DNA of 64,000 nucleotides from Riptortus pedestris (GCA_019009955.1 CM032230.1:4574001-4638000); one strand, 5' to 3'; shown: positions 22,246 through 33,378, counted from the stretch's first letter. Notes: generated by a model from the sequence alone, not told the origin. A program made the numbers and translations.

Positions 22246-23793
22246 ATGATTCGTTTTACACGTATGAAGTCCTTAGTTCAATACGGGAAATTTCCTTTTA
22301 GTTTGTTTGTTTTGATGATAGCTATTAGAAGTGTCGATCTGTTCTGGGTGCAGTCTTCCTACGTTCCTGATGAATATTGGCAGAGTTTGGAAGTTGCTCA
22401 TCAAAGGGTGTTTGGATATGGCTACAGGACTTGGGAGTGGGGCAAAGGAATAAGAAGCTACTTCTATGTGTCTATTATTTATCTTCTCTACCAAGTGTTA
22501 AACTTGCTTCAGCTTGACACGCCAGAGCTGATAATTCTCTTACCAAGGATCTTTCAAGGGCTTTTGTCAGCTCTTGCAGATGTCTACTTTGTGAGGTGGG
22601 TTCATGACAAGCGTTCTGGTCAATTCGCTTGGGGACTTATATCGTGGCTGACTGCCTATTTTGTCGCTTATTGCTCTACGAGAACATTGATAAACACATT
22701 TGAAATGGATTTGACTATAATAGCCCTCTATTATTATCCGTGGACGCCTAAGTCGACAAGCGTTTCATTCGTTGCTCTATTGAGTTTGCTGTGTTTTGTA
22801 AGACCTACTGCAATTATTCTTTGGTTTCCACTTGTTGTCATTAATATTCTCAATGCTAAAATGCCTCTTAATTTGGTGCTGAAAAACTACATACCTGTTG
22901 CTGCAGTTGTTATTGGATTGAATATAGCTCTGGACTCTTACTTCAATGAAGGTTTAATCATTACTCCATATAATTTCTTCAAGGTGAATATAGTGGAAGG
23001 GATAAGCAGTTTCTATGGGACCCATGATTTACTGTGGTATTGGTATGCAGGCTTTCCCACTCTCATTGGAATCCAAATAATACCATTTTATCTGAGGTCT
23101 GCTATACGAATTTCAAAATCGAATTTTCTAAGTTCGCTGAAGTACGACGTAGAAACTCAGATGATTTTTACTGTCTTATGGACAATATCTATTCTTAGTT
23201 TGGTCCCTCACAAAGAATTTCGTTTTCTTCTTCCATTGGCTCCAATGGCAATTTTTGTATCTTCTGGAACTCTGGGAAGGTGGAGCACTCAAGCAAAAAC
23301 ATTGTTGCTGTATGCAGTTGGAGCCTTGCTAATTATATCATACTCAGTAGCGATTATTTTCCTAGGGCGATTTCACCAAGTTGGACCTCTAGAAACGATG
23401 ACTGCCTTACGGAGTGATTTAAGCAACAGTTCATCTGCAAAAATACTCTTTTTGGCACCATGTCACACATTCCCATTGTACAGCCACCTCCATCGCAAAG
23501 TCCCTGCACGATTTTTGAAGTGTACGCCCAATTTGAAGAATGAGAGTGATTACCACGATGAAACCGAGCGATTCTATCAGAACCCAGTTGGATGGCTACG
23601 ATCCGAATATGCTACATTTCAGCCCTGCACGCTGCCGACTCACATTGTTAAATTTGATTCTCTCAACATTACAAACTTCCTTCACTATAACAACTTTACT
23701 CTGAAATCGCAGATTTTTAATTCCTTTTATTTCCCCAACAGAACTGGAGAGTTTGTTCAGATATACAAAAGGAAGGGGAAAATTTGTGTGTAG
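22246..23793 (+). CDS. PIGB: GPI mannosyltransferase 3 (PIG-B), intronless
   Basis: 515 codons from ATG 22246 (MIRFTRMKSL; an open frame upstream has no ATG) to TAG. It adds the third mannose, alpha-1,2-linked, to the GPI anchor precursor, using dolichol-phosphate mannose on the luminal side of the ER. GT22 family marks: a first hydrophobic segment, then the acidic loop VPDEYWQSLEVAH (Asp42-Glu43, the catalytic-type DE) and YGYRTWEWGKGIRS. Later comes PHKEFRFLLPLAP (about 320-332), typical of PIG-B, PIG-Z and ALG9/12 relatives. Many membrane helices lie between. The C-terminal luminal part has Cys residues (APCHTF, FLKCTP, FQPCTLP). Human PIGB is 554 aa. Being intronless beside the intron-rich ATAD3 is notable. 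A polyadenylation signal lies 78 bases after the stop. Confidence 0.95.
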   Translation: MIRFTRMKSLVQYGKFPFSLFVLMIAIRSVDLFWVQSSYVPDEYWQSLEVAHQRVFGYGYRTWEWGKGIRSYFYVSIIYLLYQVLNLLQLDTPELIILLPRIFQGLLSALADVYFVRWVHDKRSGQFAWGLISWLTAYFVAYCSTRTLINTFEMDLTIIALYYYPWTPKSTSVSFVALLSLLCFVRPTAIILWFPLVVINILNAKMPLNLVLKNYIPVAAVVIGLNIALDSYFNEGLIITPYNFFKVNIVEGISSFYGTHDLLWYWYAGFPTLIGIQIIPFYLRSAIRISKSNFLSSLKYDVETQMIFTVLWTISILSLVPHKEFRFLLPLAPMAIFVSSGTLGRWSTQAKTLLLYAVGALLIISYSVAIIFLGRFHQVGPLETMTALRSDLSNSSSAKILFLAPCHTFPLYSHLHRKVPARFLKCTPNLKNESDYHDETERFYQNPVGWLRSEYATFQPCTLPTHIVKFDSLNITNFLHYNNFTLKSQIFNSFYFPNRTGEFVQIYKRKGKICV

Positions 23794-23870
23794 GCTTACT
23801 GGCAGTTCAGCTTAATAGTTATATGATTCTCTGTTGTAAAAATTGCTCACAAATGAATTATTTCGATTTT

Positions 23871-23876
23871 AATAAA
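23871..23876 (+). terminator. PIGB polyadenylation signal
   Basis: AATAAA 78 bases downstream of the PIGB stop. It is followed by a T-rich stretch about 60-90 bases later. Confidence 0.7.
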
Positions 23877-25300
23877 AGGCTGACTGTAACAATAATATTT
23901 GTACCTGACATTTAAATCAGGTATTACGTATTATTAATTTTAAAGTAAATAGGGATACTTTTAATTTTTTTTAAAAAAATGACATTTTCTCGTTGTTGCC
24001 GTTTTTGTGTCAAAACTACTTTCAGCTAGCTACTGCTTTATTTAATTCAAGCAGAAGTTCAAAAACTATTCAAGTGTTTCAAGATGACTATACACTTGGT
24101 TAGTTTTATGTTGATTTCAGGAGTACAGCGATACTCGATAAACATTAAAAAACTGACTAGTTTCCAATTTGTGCTGATTTATTAACCAGTAATAATTTAT
24201 TGTGTTATGAGAATTTTTTAATTGTGCCAAAAATAAATTTCTTTTTATTTTATTGTATCTGTGAGCTTCACAATACTTTTCATAAAAAAACAGTTGAATT
24301 AAGTAACTGTATTCTGTCAATTGTGAATAGTATAAAATATATTCTAATATATTGACTATTAGAAGAAATGCATTTTTCAATATGTGAACCATGTAAATTT
24401 TATATTTTATTATCAGTTTGTCATATTTTGTAAACTATAAATGCATTTCTTGCTATTAGAAAGGACTGGGTTATGTATCACCTACCATCCAATAAAATCC
24501 CATTCACTGTTTGGGAATTAATATATTTAACTTGCAAATCAACCAAATCAATTTATTATAAGTCTTGGTAATTTGTTTTTGTAGATAGATCTCAGGTGAT
24601 AGTTAGCCTGAATTATATTTAAAAATTTTTAGTTACAAGATTAAGTCATAGACTGTGTTCTTGAGGTTGTTGTAGAGCATTTGCTCATATCTAAGCTGCA
24701 CTATAAATTAGATATTTTTATTTATGAGAGTGTTATTTATTTATTAATATCCACAATTATATTATTAAGAAAAATTATGTTCATTGTAATGAGGGGGGGG
24801 GGGTCCAACTCAGTGGTAATGTACCAGATTAACAAATTAAAGATATTCATTTAAATTTCCTTAAGGTAAAGAATGGTCAAATAAAAGTCAGCCAGTTATT
24901 ATGGATCACATCAAAACATTGTACATAAACACTCTCATTGCAAGATTCCCTATAAATGTTCCCTCTGTTATGTTTCTATATCGAAAAATAACAGATATAT
25001 TTGCATGTTTAATAGTCTTAAAATTAGTAAACGCCACTCCTACTTATGTAATTTTCACTTTGAGCAACTGATTCACTAAACATCTCATATCCAAGTGGTA
25101 TTTGGATATCTGTTGACATAGGAGTCTAATTACGGGAGAAATAGAGAATAGATGGCGAGTTGAGATCATTAGCATGTCATGTACTTGTTTGTTGGAAATC
25201 TGTTTAGTTCCTGCAGCCTCTGTGGGATACAATTTTTTTATGCCTAGAAACAATTACAATAAGAAATCGGCTTATTATTTGTTATAAGATAAAGCCAACT
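23877..25300. other. intergenic, AT-rich
   Basis: No convincing coding exon. 24780-25220 resembles a decayed family A copy: a G-rich block at 24792, GTTCCCTCTGTTATG, AACAGATATATTTGCAT and AAATCTGTTTAGTTCCTGCAGCC. A minus-strand ORF at 24117-24392 is AT-driven and not called. Confidence 0.55.
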
Positions 25301-25304
25301 GTAC

Positions 25305-25443
25305 ACAGTTTAGGGTAACTGGGATGGGTTATGTATAGAATACCACCCTTTTCGAGTCAGGGTAGGGAATTTATTATATTGAGCCCATGATGTTACCCAA
25401 GAGCATTTTAGACAAACACCTTATCACTCAATGCTGACCTGAG
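25305..25443 (-). repeat. decayed SINE
   Basis: In reverse complement it shows GGTCAGCATTGAGTGATAAGG, TACCCTGACTCGAAAAGGGT and ACCCATCCCAGTTACCC, in the same order as the SINE family but with many substitutions. Confidence 0.6.
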
Positions 25444-25714
25444 CTCAAAGAGTGCAGCTTAATTACGAGCAAATTCAATAGTAATGAGCAAATTAAAGAC
25501 TCTGCTTGAACTTATTTTCTTATTTGTATGATTTTATGGCATTGTTATATGTGTTCTTATTTTATAGTGTTTTATTTATTCAAATATTTATTAGTTATAA
25601 GTTTTTTTTTAAGTACTCAAATCAAGAATCTGTGAACTTGCCTTGTGACAAGATGGCTCTTTTATAAGTTAAGAAGAAAATCATTACAATTAAGATCTTC
25701 GGATACAGACTGTA

Positions 25715-25721
<7 letters not shown>

Positions 25722-25752
<31 letters not shown>
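25722..25752. repeat. (TA)n microsatellite
   Basis: TA run bordering a short piece related to the 53.3-kb palindrome. Confidence 0.9.
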
Positions 25753-25754
<2 letters not shown>

Positions 25755-25758
<4 letters not shown>

Positions 25759-25935
25759 TGATGTTTATATTTCGACCAGGTTATATTTATGTATGGTGTG
25801 TGGAGAAGTGCAATACATTATGTACAATAGCTTTAAGTATTAGTCATGCCCCAAAGAAGAGAAAATAAATATTGGCATAAACTAAGATTTTTTCACCAAC
25901 ATTGACCAAAACTCCAAGAAACATTAACAACACCA
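25755..25935 (+). repeat. remnant of the palindrome-type repeat (Penelope-like end)
   Basis: Shares AAGAAGAGAAAATAAA, TTGGCATAAACTAAGATTTT and TCACCAACATTGACCAAAAC with both arms at 53.28-53.70 kb. The CTGAAGA start and the GATTCTCGAAA piece of the hammerhead-like core are missing. A (CA)n run follows at 25937-25963. Confidence 0.6.
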
Positions 25936-25936
25936 T

Positions 25937-25967
<31 letters not shown>

Positions 25968-26376
25968 TATATATATATCACGTCTTGTTGTTGCTACCAA
26001 TGTGTTTTTTCAGAAGCTGCTATTTTCATATTAGTGTACTCACCCAAATCCATAATATGTCTTCTAAAAACTGTTTTCAATGCCTCCATCTTCCCTTACG
26101 TACAATTACTTTATCTTAAAATATATTTTTGATAAAATTGCTCTGCTTTATTATATGCCAAAGAAGTTATACCCTTCTTTTCCCCTAGACTTGTTAAGAC
26201 TCATTTACCTTACTTAGAGCTTCCACATTGGATTTGTGTTTTATTTCAATTTGTTCCGGTGATTCTGCACGAAATTCACATTTCCATTGCTACCAATCTT
26301 ACTCTTTGAATCTTCATACTTCATGATGTTAAAAAGAAAAATGGGACAGTGGTCTTCCATTGCCTTCTGTCCTAGT

Positions 26377-26482
26377 CAGTGTTAAAAATTTCAGCCGTTG
26401 TGTCAGAGATACATCCCCTACCCCATGGGTGGCTGTATCATTTCTACAAACCAGGAATGCAGCGTAGGCCATCAGGCAAGAC
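26377..26482 (+). CDS. possible exon, unidentified protein
   Basis: After a fair acceptor (TTCTGTCCTAG) the frame reads SVLKISAVVSEIHPLPHGWL then YHFYKPGMQRRPSGKT. HPLPHGW...YKPG...R.SGK has the look of the start of a methyl-CpG-binding (MBD) fold. A donor-like GTACATG follows. It is too short to assign, and no partner exons with fitting phase were proved. It could be a remnant. Confidence 0.25.
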
Positions 26483-26524
26483 CATATGTACATGTGTTTT
26501 TGTGTGTGTGTTTATATATAAAAG

Positions 26525-26525
<1 letters not shown>

Positions 26526-26577
<52 letters not shown>
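26526..26577. repeat. (TA)n microsatellite
   Basis: TA run of about 50 bases preceded by a short TG run. Confidence 0.92.
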
Positions 26578-26580
<3 letters not shown>

Positions 26581-27063
26581 TTGTCTCCTACTCTTAATTT
26601 TAACCTTATGAATTAAAATTTTGATTAATGGGAATCAACATTAAACATAAACAATGCCTGACTAAGAGAAATATATTTTTAAAATGTTTCCAAATGAAGT
26701 AGTTCTATACAATACTTGACTGGATCAGATTGCTTTTTTGTGAATTTGATAAACATGTATATTAAAAACTGAATAAAAGTATTAATCTGTGCCTCTTGTC
26801 TCAGTTAAGATTCACAGAATCTTTATTTGTACTCTTGTTTGTTAAAGACTTATTCTTAATTGTGATTGAGGGTTAAGGACCTCAATACAACCGTTAGAAC
26901 TTCAAAACCATGTTACACATCATCCCAATATCTAATAAATATTATTCACAAGTCTCAGTCAATATGAGTGAGGCTTGTGAAGTGTACCAAACAAATCTTT
27001 GACAATATTGTGTATTATGCAAACTAGACATTTGTAAGATCAAATATTTCTGGTTTCTTGTAG

Positions 27064-27174
27064 AAATGACGTGAAGTTGAGACTTAATGGCCCTAATCAA
27101 CCAGTTAAAAGCTGGCAGAATTTTGTACCAAAGCCATTCACAATCTACGATATTATTGTTAAATAGTTCATTTA
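27064..27174 (+). CDS. possible exon, unidentified protein
   Basis: A good acceptor (TTTCTGGTTTCTTGTAG) is followed by an open frame of NDVKLRLNGPNQPVKSWQNF then VPKPFTIYDIIVK and stop. The composition is protein-like, while the other two frames stop at once. It vaguely recalls the stretch before the DEAD helicase domain of Tudor-helicase proteins, but this is not firm. No neighbouring exon with matching phase was found. Confidence 0.25.
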
Positions 27175-27896
27175 GCTTTTTTTAAAAAAACAAATTATTT
27201 GAATTATTTACTGAGGATTTTTTTTTCCGTGGAGAATGTTGAACTGAATGCTTCTTGGATCTCTGGGAATTCCTGACAATTTCTCTTTAATAAAAATATA
27301 TTAAAACTGTAACTGAGGTCCTGAGTGCTTATCGTGGGTGGGGAGCATCACTGCCATTAATTTTTAAGAGTAAACACTTTTTTTTTTAAAAAAAAATGTC
27401 TTAGCAAAATTAGTTTTAATTGAGTAATACTGTGAAATTTCAGCACGTAGCTTTACAAAAGCATGGGTTAAAACCAATACTTGGTTTGAAAAAAAGCTAT
27501 ATAACCAATATTATTGTGAAAGTAATGTCCTTCAATTGTTCTGTACATTTTTCTTGATCTCAAAAAATTTAAATAGCTTCAAATCCCTCATCAAATGAGG
27601 TACTCATTTTTGTCCCTCAATAAACTGTACTCCTTTGGTGGTTCTCGCTTTGAGCTATTATATTACTTAATTTCTTAGATCCAGATTTAATTTTTCAAGC
27701 CCTGTTTATATAAAGTAATTACAAAAGAGGGATTAGAATTTTCACATATTGCCATCTAGACCTATGCTTGGGAAATATACTTCGTTTATATAACCCACGT
27801 GTGGCAAGACTTTTTGTGGATAAGGAAACAATACAATGTTTGTACGTATGAGTATGTGCATATGGACTGGATGATAAATGAAAGACATCATGCAGG

Positions 27897-28071
27897 CTAG
27901 TGGATATCATTAGCCAGCTTATACAGGCTTCAGAAGAATGGCTGTCTAACATCTCTGGCCTCGAGGGGAGCCTTTTATTAGCACAAATTGAATTATGTTG
28001 CACCAGGAAATCACTGCAAGTTCTTATGCACATCCTCCTGCTAGTTCCCGTGGAAATCAAGACAATTGCCC
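27897..28071 (+). CDS. possible exon, unidentified protein
   Basis: The plus frame reads LVDIISQLIQASEEWLSNIS, GLEGSLLLAQIELCCTRKSL, then QVLMHILLLVPVEIKTIAQ and a GTGTAG donor. This amphipathic, Leu-rich helical sequence looks real. The acceptor is poor (CATCATGCAG, no pyrimidine tract). A short exon at 28459-28491 (acceptor TTTTACTTCAG) would add SLEDIMSSLH and a stop in the right phase. The minus-strand 113-aa ORF over the same bases looks like its shadow. Confidence 0.35.
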
Positions 28072-28458
28072 AGGTGTAGCCTATTGATACAACTTATCGC
28101 TACTCGGGAAGAAAAACGACATAACTTAAAATGAACAGTTAAAATCGCATCAAGTATATCTTTTAAGTACTTTAAAGTGCATTCTTAGAGGCTAATTCTT
28201 CATACACTCTTTTCATATAATTTAATTATAAGAAGGAAAATAAATGGCAATACCCTAACTAACAGATGGATTCAAAAACATTTATTTGACCAATACCAAA
28301 CTCATATTTCATAATGGCTGAAATTTGGACCAGGAATATGTGGAGATTCAACTATCCAAAATATGTTATAGAACCTATCTTGGAAAACCCGTAAAGCTCT
28401 ACAATTCTTTATATTACTCAAATATTAAGCGAACTAATAGTATTTTCTTTTTACTTCA

Positions 28459-28491
28459 GTCACTGGAAGACATCATGTCCAGCTTACATTA
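28459..28491 (+). CDS. possible terminal exon
   Basis: TTTTACTTCAG then TCA CTG GAA GAC ATC ATG and on to CAT TAG. In phase 0 it matches the donor at 28071. Support is only phase and splice signal. Confidence 0.25.
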
Positions 28492-28499
28492 GAATTCCT

Positions 28500-28620
28500 C
28501 CTTTTGTAGGCTTGTTATTACAGGAGAAATAAAGAATATATGCTGAGATGAGATCACTAGTGTGTAACTCCAGCTCATGGCAAATCTACTTTACGCAGCC
28601 CATGCATGACGAGTTGTTTC
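28500..28620 (+). repeat. family A right-end fragment
   Basis: AGGAGAAATAAAGAATATATG, GATCACTAGTGTG, CATGGCAAATCTACTTTACG and CAGCCCATGCATGACG correspond to the last 120 bases of family A with decayed hairpin. Confidence 0.6.
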
Positions 28621-29260
28621 TTCCAAAGTTGAAATATAAATACATACATTGAATAAAACTTTTTTTATTTATCATAGATTTAACTGCTATATATAATGAT
28701 TTCCGATAAATGTGTATAGATATAAGTTAATACCTATTTATTTTTGTAGATACAATATTTCTTTATGTCTAAAAGACAAAATTTTTGAGTACAAATTATT
28801 TAATATAATTTTTAAAGGCTATTTGACCATCTGTTTTTTTTTTTTTTTAAATATTTGAATATAGTTTTTTACATGTATATTTATTTTTTTCGGATTGTTA
28901 TTTGCACTTATAGTTTTATGTTTGATTACTGCAAATTTTATATTAAAGGAATTTTATATATCTCAGTTTGATTAATAAATTAATAAAAATATCTATTCTC
29001 ACTTCAATTATACTTAATGTACATTGAGAAAATAATGTCTATATGTTTTTTTATATATTGAACTATTTGTTGTACAATTTAATATTTTTATATTGAGATA
29101 AATTTACAAATTTCTTTACTTCTGTGTGTTTTTATTCTACATTACCTTTTGAAACATCTAGTAAAATTTTTAAGACAATTGCTAAAATATTCTGAAATAT
29201 ACATGTATTCGGTTCGATTAGTATGAGGAAAATGTTGATTGAAGACATCATGAAGATCCT
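28621..29260. other. intergenic, very AT-rich
   Basis: No ORF or repeat recognised. Confidence 0.6.
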
Positions 29261-29264
29261 TTTA

Positions 29265-29778
29265 GCAGATTCCCCCAGAGAACACCTACTTGTCGTTTGT
29301 TACTGCAGTCATAAATTTTGCTTGATCACTACCAAACTCAATATTTAAGTATTTAATCTAAAACTAAAGATCAAGTTTCTTAAAAGCTGAAATCGGACCG
29401 GGGGGGAGGGGGGTTAAAGGACTGGAAAATTTCAAAATATATCAGTTATGAGTCAGATCAAAAATTATCTGAATTAATCATGACACAAGTTTAAAAAAGT
29501 CTTCAAAAGGCCATTGATCTTGCCTAGATGGTGAAAATGAAGTCCGTTCAAAATTATATATATTTGTCAGTCGCAGTTTTTGTTTCATTGTTACCAAACT
29601 CAATATTTAGATGTTTTGTGTAAAGATCTAGTTAATTAATGGGTGAAATTCATCCAGTGGAAGGGATTTAGATGGGGAGGATTTTGAAAATTCATAAAAA
29701 CTGTTGTTATGTCTCAGATCGAAAAATTAAATAGAAGCAATCTTATTTCAAATATTATGTTCCCTAAATGTTATGTTT
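29265..29778 (+). repeat. family A repeat, interrupted by LTR copy 2
   Basis: Starts TTTTAGCAGATTCCCCCAGAG. It carries two copies of the GTCATTTGATC/ACCAAACTCAATATTTA block (29310-29345 and 29570-29600) and the GGGGGGAGGGGGGTT block, and breaks off at the LTR-like unit. The internal duplication suggests two overlapping insertions. Confidence 0.6.
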
Positions 29779-30190
29779 TGTTGCGAAAACTACGTACATG
29801 TAAAATTAAACAGAGTTAATCACATATTTAAGAAGTTCGAACATGGAAGGACCGTTGGCGTCGGAAGTGCCTTGACTAAGCATCTAGCCCATTCTGGACG
29901 TTCTCCTTTGTTGTCGCCACTCATCTATAAAAGTGGTCCAGCTCGTCCTGAGAATTAGTTTGTTCTCAGCTCTCTTCAAGTGAATAACAGTGCGCACTGT
30001 TACAGCGCAGTACAGCTATAGTGAAGTGTGTTTAGTTCCAGTGCGGTAAAGTGTTTTATGTGAAGAACAGTGTTGCGCTGTGTTTTAACTAAAGGACAGT
30101 GCAGTGCCATGTTTTTGTGAACTTCAGTGATCGTGAGTGAGTTATTGGACTCTGTAATAAAGGAGAACAGTCATATTAACAATAAGCTAT
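29779..30190 (+). mobile_element. solo-LTR-like repeat, copy 2 (3'-truncated)
   Basis: TGTTGCGAAAACTACGTACA, then AATTAAACAGAGTTAATCAC, CTATAAAAG (TATA-like) at about 29924, and AGTTTGTTCTCAGCTCTCTT. The same start as copies 1 and 3. The terminal AATGTAACA is not present. Confidence 0.65.
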
Positions 30191-30231
30191 TGTATCATGA
30201 ACCACTTCATTCCAAGTATATAGTTATCTTT

Positions 30232-31457
30232 ATATATATAATTCTAGCGTGCGTGTGTATGTCACTGAACTCCTCTTAGACGGCTGGACCAATTTGAATG
30301 AATTTTTAAATACGTGTTTGGGTGACGCCCCGGATGGTTTTAGAGTCGCAGATCGGCCCGCTAGATGGATGGTCGAAGGGCGAGGATATTGGAAATATAA
30401 TGATATGTTTATCTAATGCATGTCCTTAGAGTTTACGTATGTCATCTAAATAAAGCTGCTTGCAGCTGCGAAAGGTTTTCACTTTCAGACACTGTTGTTT
30501 GTTATCCAAATTTATTTTAATCTGATTTAAATGTCACAATTATTTTCTTTTCTTTTATATGTATATTTATGTATTTCCATTATTATTGTTGAGGGTTTTG
30601 ATTTAATTCAATTATTGGCCTACAACTATTTGTTTTGTAATGACGTGTAGTGCGCATTCTGCCAGATAATCATAGAACTAAAACGTCTTCTTCTCCTTTC
30701 TCATTTTAGCAGATTTCCCTTATGGGAAATCAGCTATTCAGGTTGTACTCATGACGGAATTTTCGAAATTTTTCTTCAAATGTCCATCGATCCTACCTAG
30801 TAGATGACGAAAATGAGGTCCGTTCAAAACTGTATATATCTATATATATATTTGTCTGTTACCGCTCTAGCGGTCGCAATTTTTGTTTGATCGTTACGAA
30901 ACTCGATATGTAACCGTTTTATGTAAAAAGACAGATTAAGTTCGTTAATGGCTGAAATCGGACCAGAGGGAGGGGGGGTTTCGAAAATTCGAAATATCTC
31001 TGTTATTATGCATCGGATCGTAAAATTGTATATAACCAATCTTATTGCAAATTAAATTTACTATAAATATTGTTATATACATTTATTCTCTATCTTCAAT
31101 ATTAACCGAGATATTTGCATTTTTATTAAATCTGGGCGGCTAACGGACGACGTGACTTTCCCGCCAAAAGCTAGTTCAGCCGTTTCATTAACTGCTCGGC
31201 TCTCGTGAAATTTCTCTATTGTAAAACTTCATGTGGAAAATCTGCTTAGTTTACGCAGCCCCTGACTTTTTACTTTTCATTTTGTATACCCAGTTTACGC
31301 GATATTTTATTTTCTATTTCTTTTTAGGCAAACGTGCACATAACAAATGTTGTTTTTAGTGTTATTAAAAGTAGCTTTTGTTTTAAACATAATATTATTA
31401 AATTTAATATCCTAATAACTTGATATATAATGCAGGATCTGCCGGGTCCGCTAGTAT
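30232..31457 (+). repeat. family B-like repeat containing a nested family A copy
   Basis: Starts ATTCTAGCGTGCGTGTGTATG and ends GATCTGCCGGGTCCGCTAGTA, resembling the ACCCGGC/GCTAG ends of other B-type repeats. The GCAAACGTGCACATAACAAA block at about 31326 is shared with 49600. A complete family A copy lies inside at 30706-31272, so A inserted into B here. Confidence 0.65.
30706..31272 (+). repeat. family A repeat, complete, plus orientation
   Basis: Left end TTAGCAGATTTCCCTTATGG then GAAATCAGCTATTCAGG (palindrome GATTTCCCTTATGGGAAATC). Body ATGTCCATCGATCCTACC, TCTAGCGGTCGCAATTTTTG, GGACCAGAGGGAGGGGGGG and AACCGAGATATTTGCAT. Right end AAATCTGCTTAGTTTACG then CAGCCCCTGAC. About 567 bp without coding capacity: the reference copy in this window. 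Confidence 0.82.
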
Positions 31458-31479
31458 ACTATATATTGTTTTCATTGAA

Positions 31480-31795
31480 CTTTTAATTGTTAAGATACTT
31501 TGTGTGATGACGTCACCATTTAAGATTTAATGTTCTTAACTCGAAAATGTTTATTTGTTCTACACCATACTCGATATCTAACTGTTTCCGTCAACATTTA
31601 ATCAAGTAATTCTATATACATACAGATCAAAACTGTATAGAACCAACCTTATTGCCTTATTAATTTAATGTTCTATAAATTTTGAATGTTCTATGAATAT
31701 TGTACTCATAGAACTATTACGTTTTGAGATAAATGCAAATATGTGACGCACGTGAGAAATCTGCTTAGTTAACACAGCCCTGCGTGACATACTTT
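31480..31795 (+). repeat. family A right-half fragment
   Basis: Retains TGATGACGTCACCATTTAAG, ACACCATACTCGATATCTAA, TGTTCTATGAATATTG and the right end GAAATCTGCTTAGTTAACAC then AGCCCTGCGTGACAT. Confidence 0.6.
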
Positions 31796-31799
31796 TTTA

Positions 31800-33160
31800 T
31801 TTAATATGAGTACAAGGAAGTCATATGGTGGCCAGATGATATTTTACTTTTTATGGCTCAAGGCCAATATTGTTCATCTGAATGTCAAACTTCTATATTT
31901 CCCTAATGAGTTATGTTATTAAATGCATAAAATATGTCATGAGTTTGAACAGTATATTATTAACCATGAGCATGTCTCAAAGGAGATCAAAATCACCAGT
32001 TCTGTTCTAAAAAATACAAATGCCTTATAATCTTATATATTTTAAATGCTTTGCCAGCTTATGTAAAACATTTAGCCTTTAAATAACTTAGTTTGTTGTT
32101 TATTTTGAGGCTTCGTCGATTTGGTTATGCTGTGCTACATCGACACTGAAAAAATAGTATTTAAAATGAAGGTACAGTAATGAAACACATTACTTTTCTT
32201 ACAAAAAATTTAATACAAAAGTTTCATTTCAACAAAACTAAAACAAATTATTCATTATTAAAAAAATAATTATTGACATTAATGTAGAAATATTAAATTA
32301 GTCTCAAATTCTATTCATATAAAACTTCTTAATAAACATCCTCACTTGTTCAATATGAAGTATTTTGTTGATACATTTATGATATAATTTTTCTTCTATT
32401 TAATAATAACACTCGCATTTTAGTGATTGATTCCTGAAAAAAAAGGAGTGAAAAGTTTCATAAGATAAGAAATGAAGGAGAGGATATAATTGGAGGGAGT
32501 GAAGGAGGTTATAAGGTAGGAAAGACTTCCTCTCTTATAAGCTCCTTCGCCCCCTCCAATTCTATCCAATCTGAATAGATAATAAAACATTTTCAAAATG
32601 TAGGCAGCATGATGAGGGCCATGTTATTTTTTAAGCCGGAGTTGAAAATATCCAGAAAACCAATTTTCTTTACAATAAGGAAAGTTCCATATTAGGCTGT
32701 AACTGCTAAGAACATAAAAGCAATTTATTAAGTTGTAACCTTAATTCACTGTGGTTTCTTGGGATCACAGCCAGAAGCTTAATGCTTGTTCATATACAAC
32801 TGCCTGGATCTTGCACGAGGGATAGCCTATTAATTTTTCTCATTTCTTCTCCTCCAACCTTAAAAATTAAAAATCATAATGTATGTTTAAGTAAAATATT
32901 TTGTCAAAGCTACTACTAATAATGGAAAAAGAAATTCGTTTCAATCTTCTGAAATGAAATCTATTTATTTCCTTTAAATGTTAAAATACATAACAGGATA
33001 CATCAAATATTTTGTTTTCGTAAACAAATTTGTCATACTGTATCAATTGATTTCTTTACATAATATTAAATAGTAAATGTATGTAATACATTCATTATAA
33101 AATTAGTTCAAATGCAATGAATCCATTTTGGAAAAATCTATCAAATAAATAATTATATAA
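31800..33160. other. intergenic, AT-rich, with one imperfect foldback
   Basis: No gene. An imperfect inverted repeat lies at 32482-32514 and 32534-32567: GGATATAATTGGAGGGAGTG on one arm, the complement on the other, ending CCCCCTCCAATTCTATCC. Loop about 20 bases. Confidence 0.65.
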
Positions 33161-33165
33161 TTAAA

Positions 33166-33378
33166 AACTGGGACTAAGGTTAGCCCTGAGAGTTAAAGCA
33201 TTGGCTTCAATCTCACATGATAAACCTAGATTGGAGTGTTCGATTCCCGCTTGGGCAATAGGAATTTATTTAGTGATGAACTCATTAAAAAAATCCTAAG
33301 TCCCTACCCTGGCAAGAAAAGGGCCTGTAAATAACCCATCCCATTAGCAAAAAAGTGGACATTAATAAATTAATTTAG
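33166..33378 (+). repeat. tRNA-derived SINE
   Basis: GGACTAAGGTTAGCCCTGAG (A box), GGAGTGTTCGATTCCCGC (B box), GGGCAATAGGAATTTATTTA, a shortened GGCAAGAAAAGGGCCTGTAA body and a TTAATAAATTAA tail. Confidence 0.82.

Noticed and set aside
27719..28060. 113-codon minus-strand ORF
   Set aside because: Cys/His/Ser-rich with no pattern; the opposite strand reads as a better helical protein segment.
30706..31272. Helitron assignment for family A
   Set aside because: There is a 3' hairpin but no CTRR end and no TC start; the class is left open.
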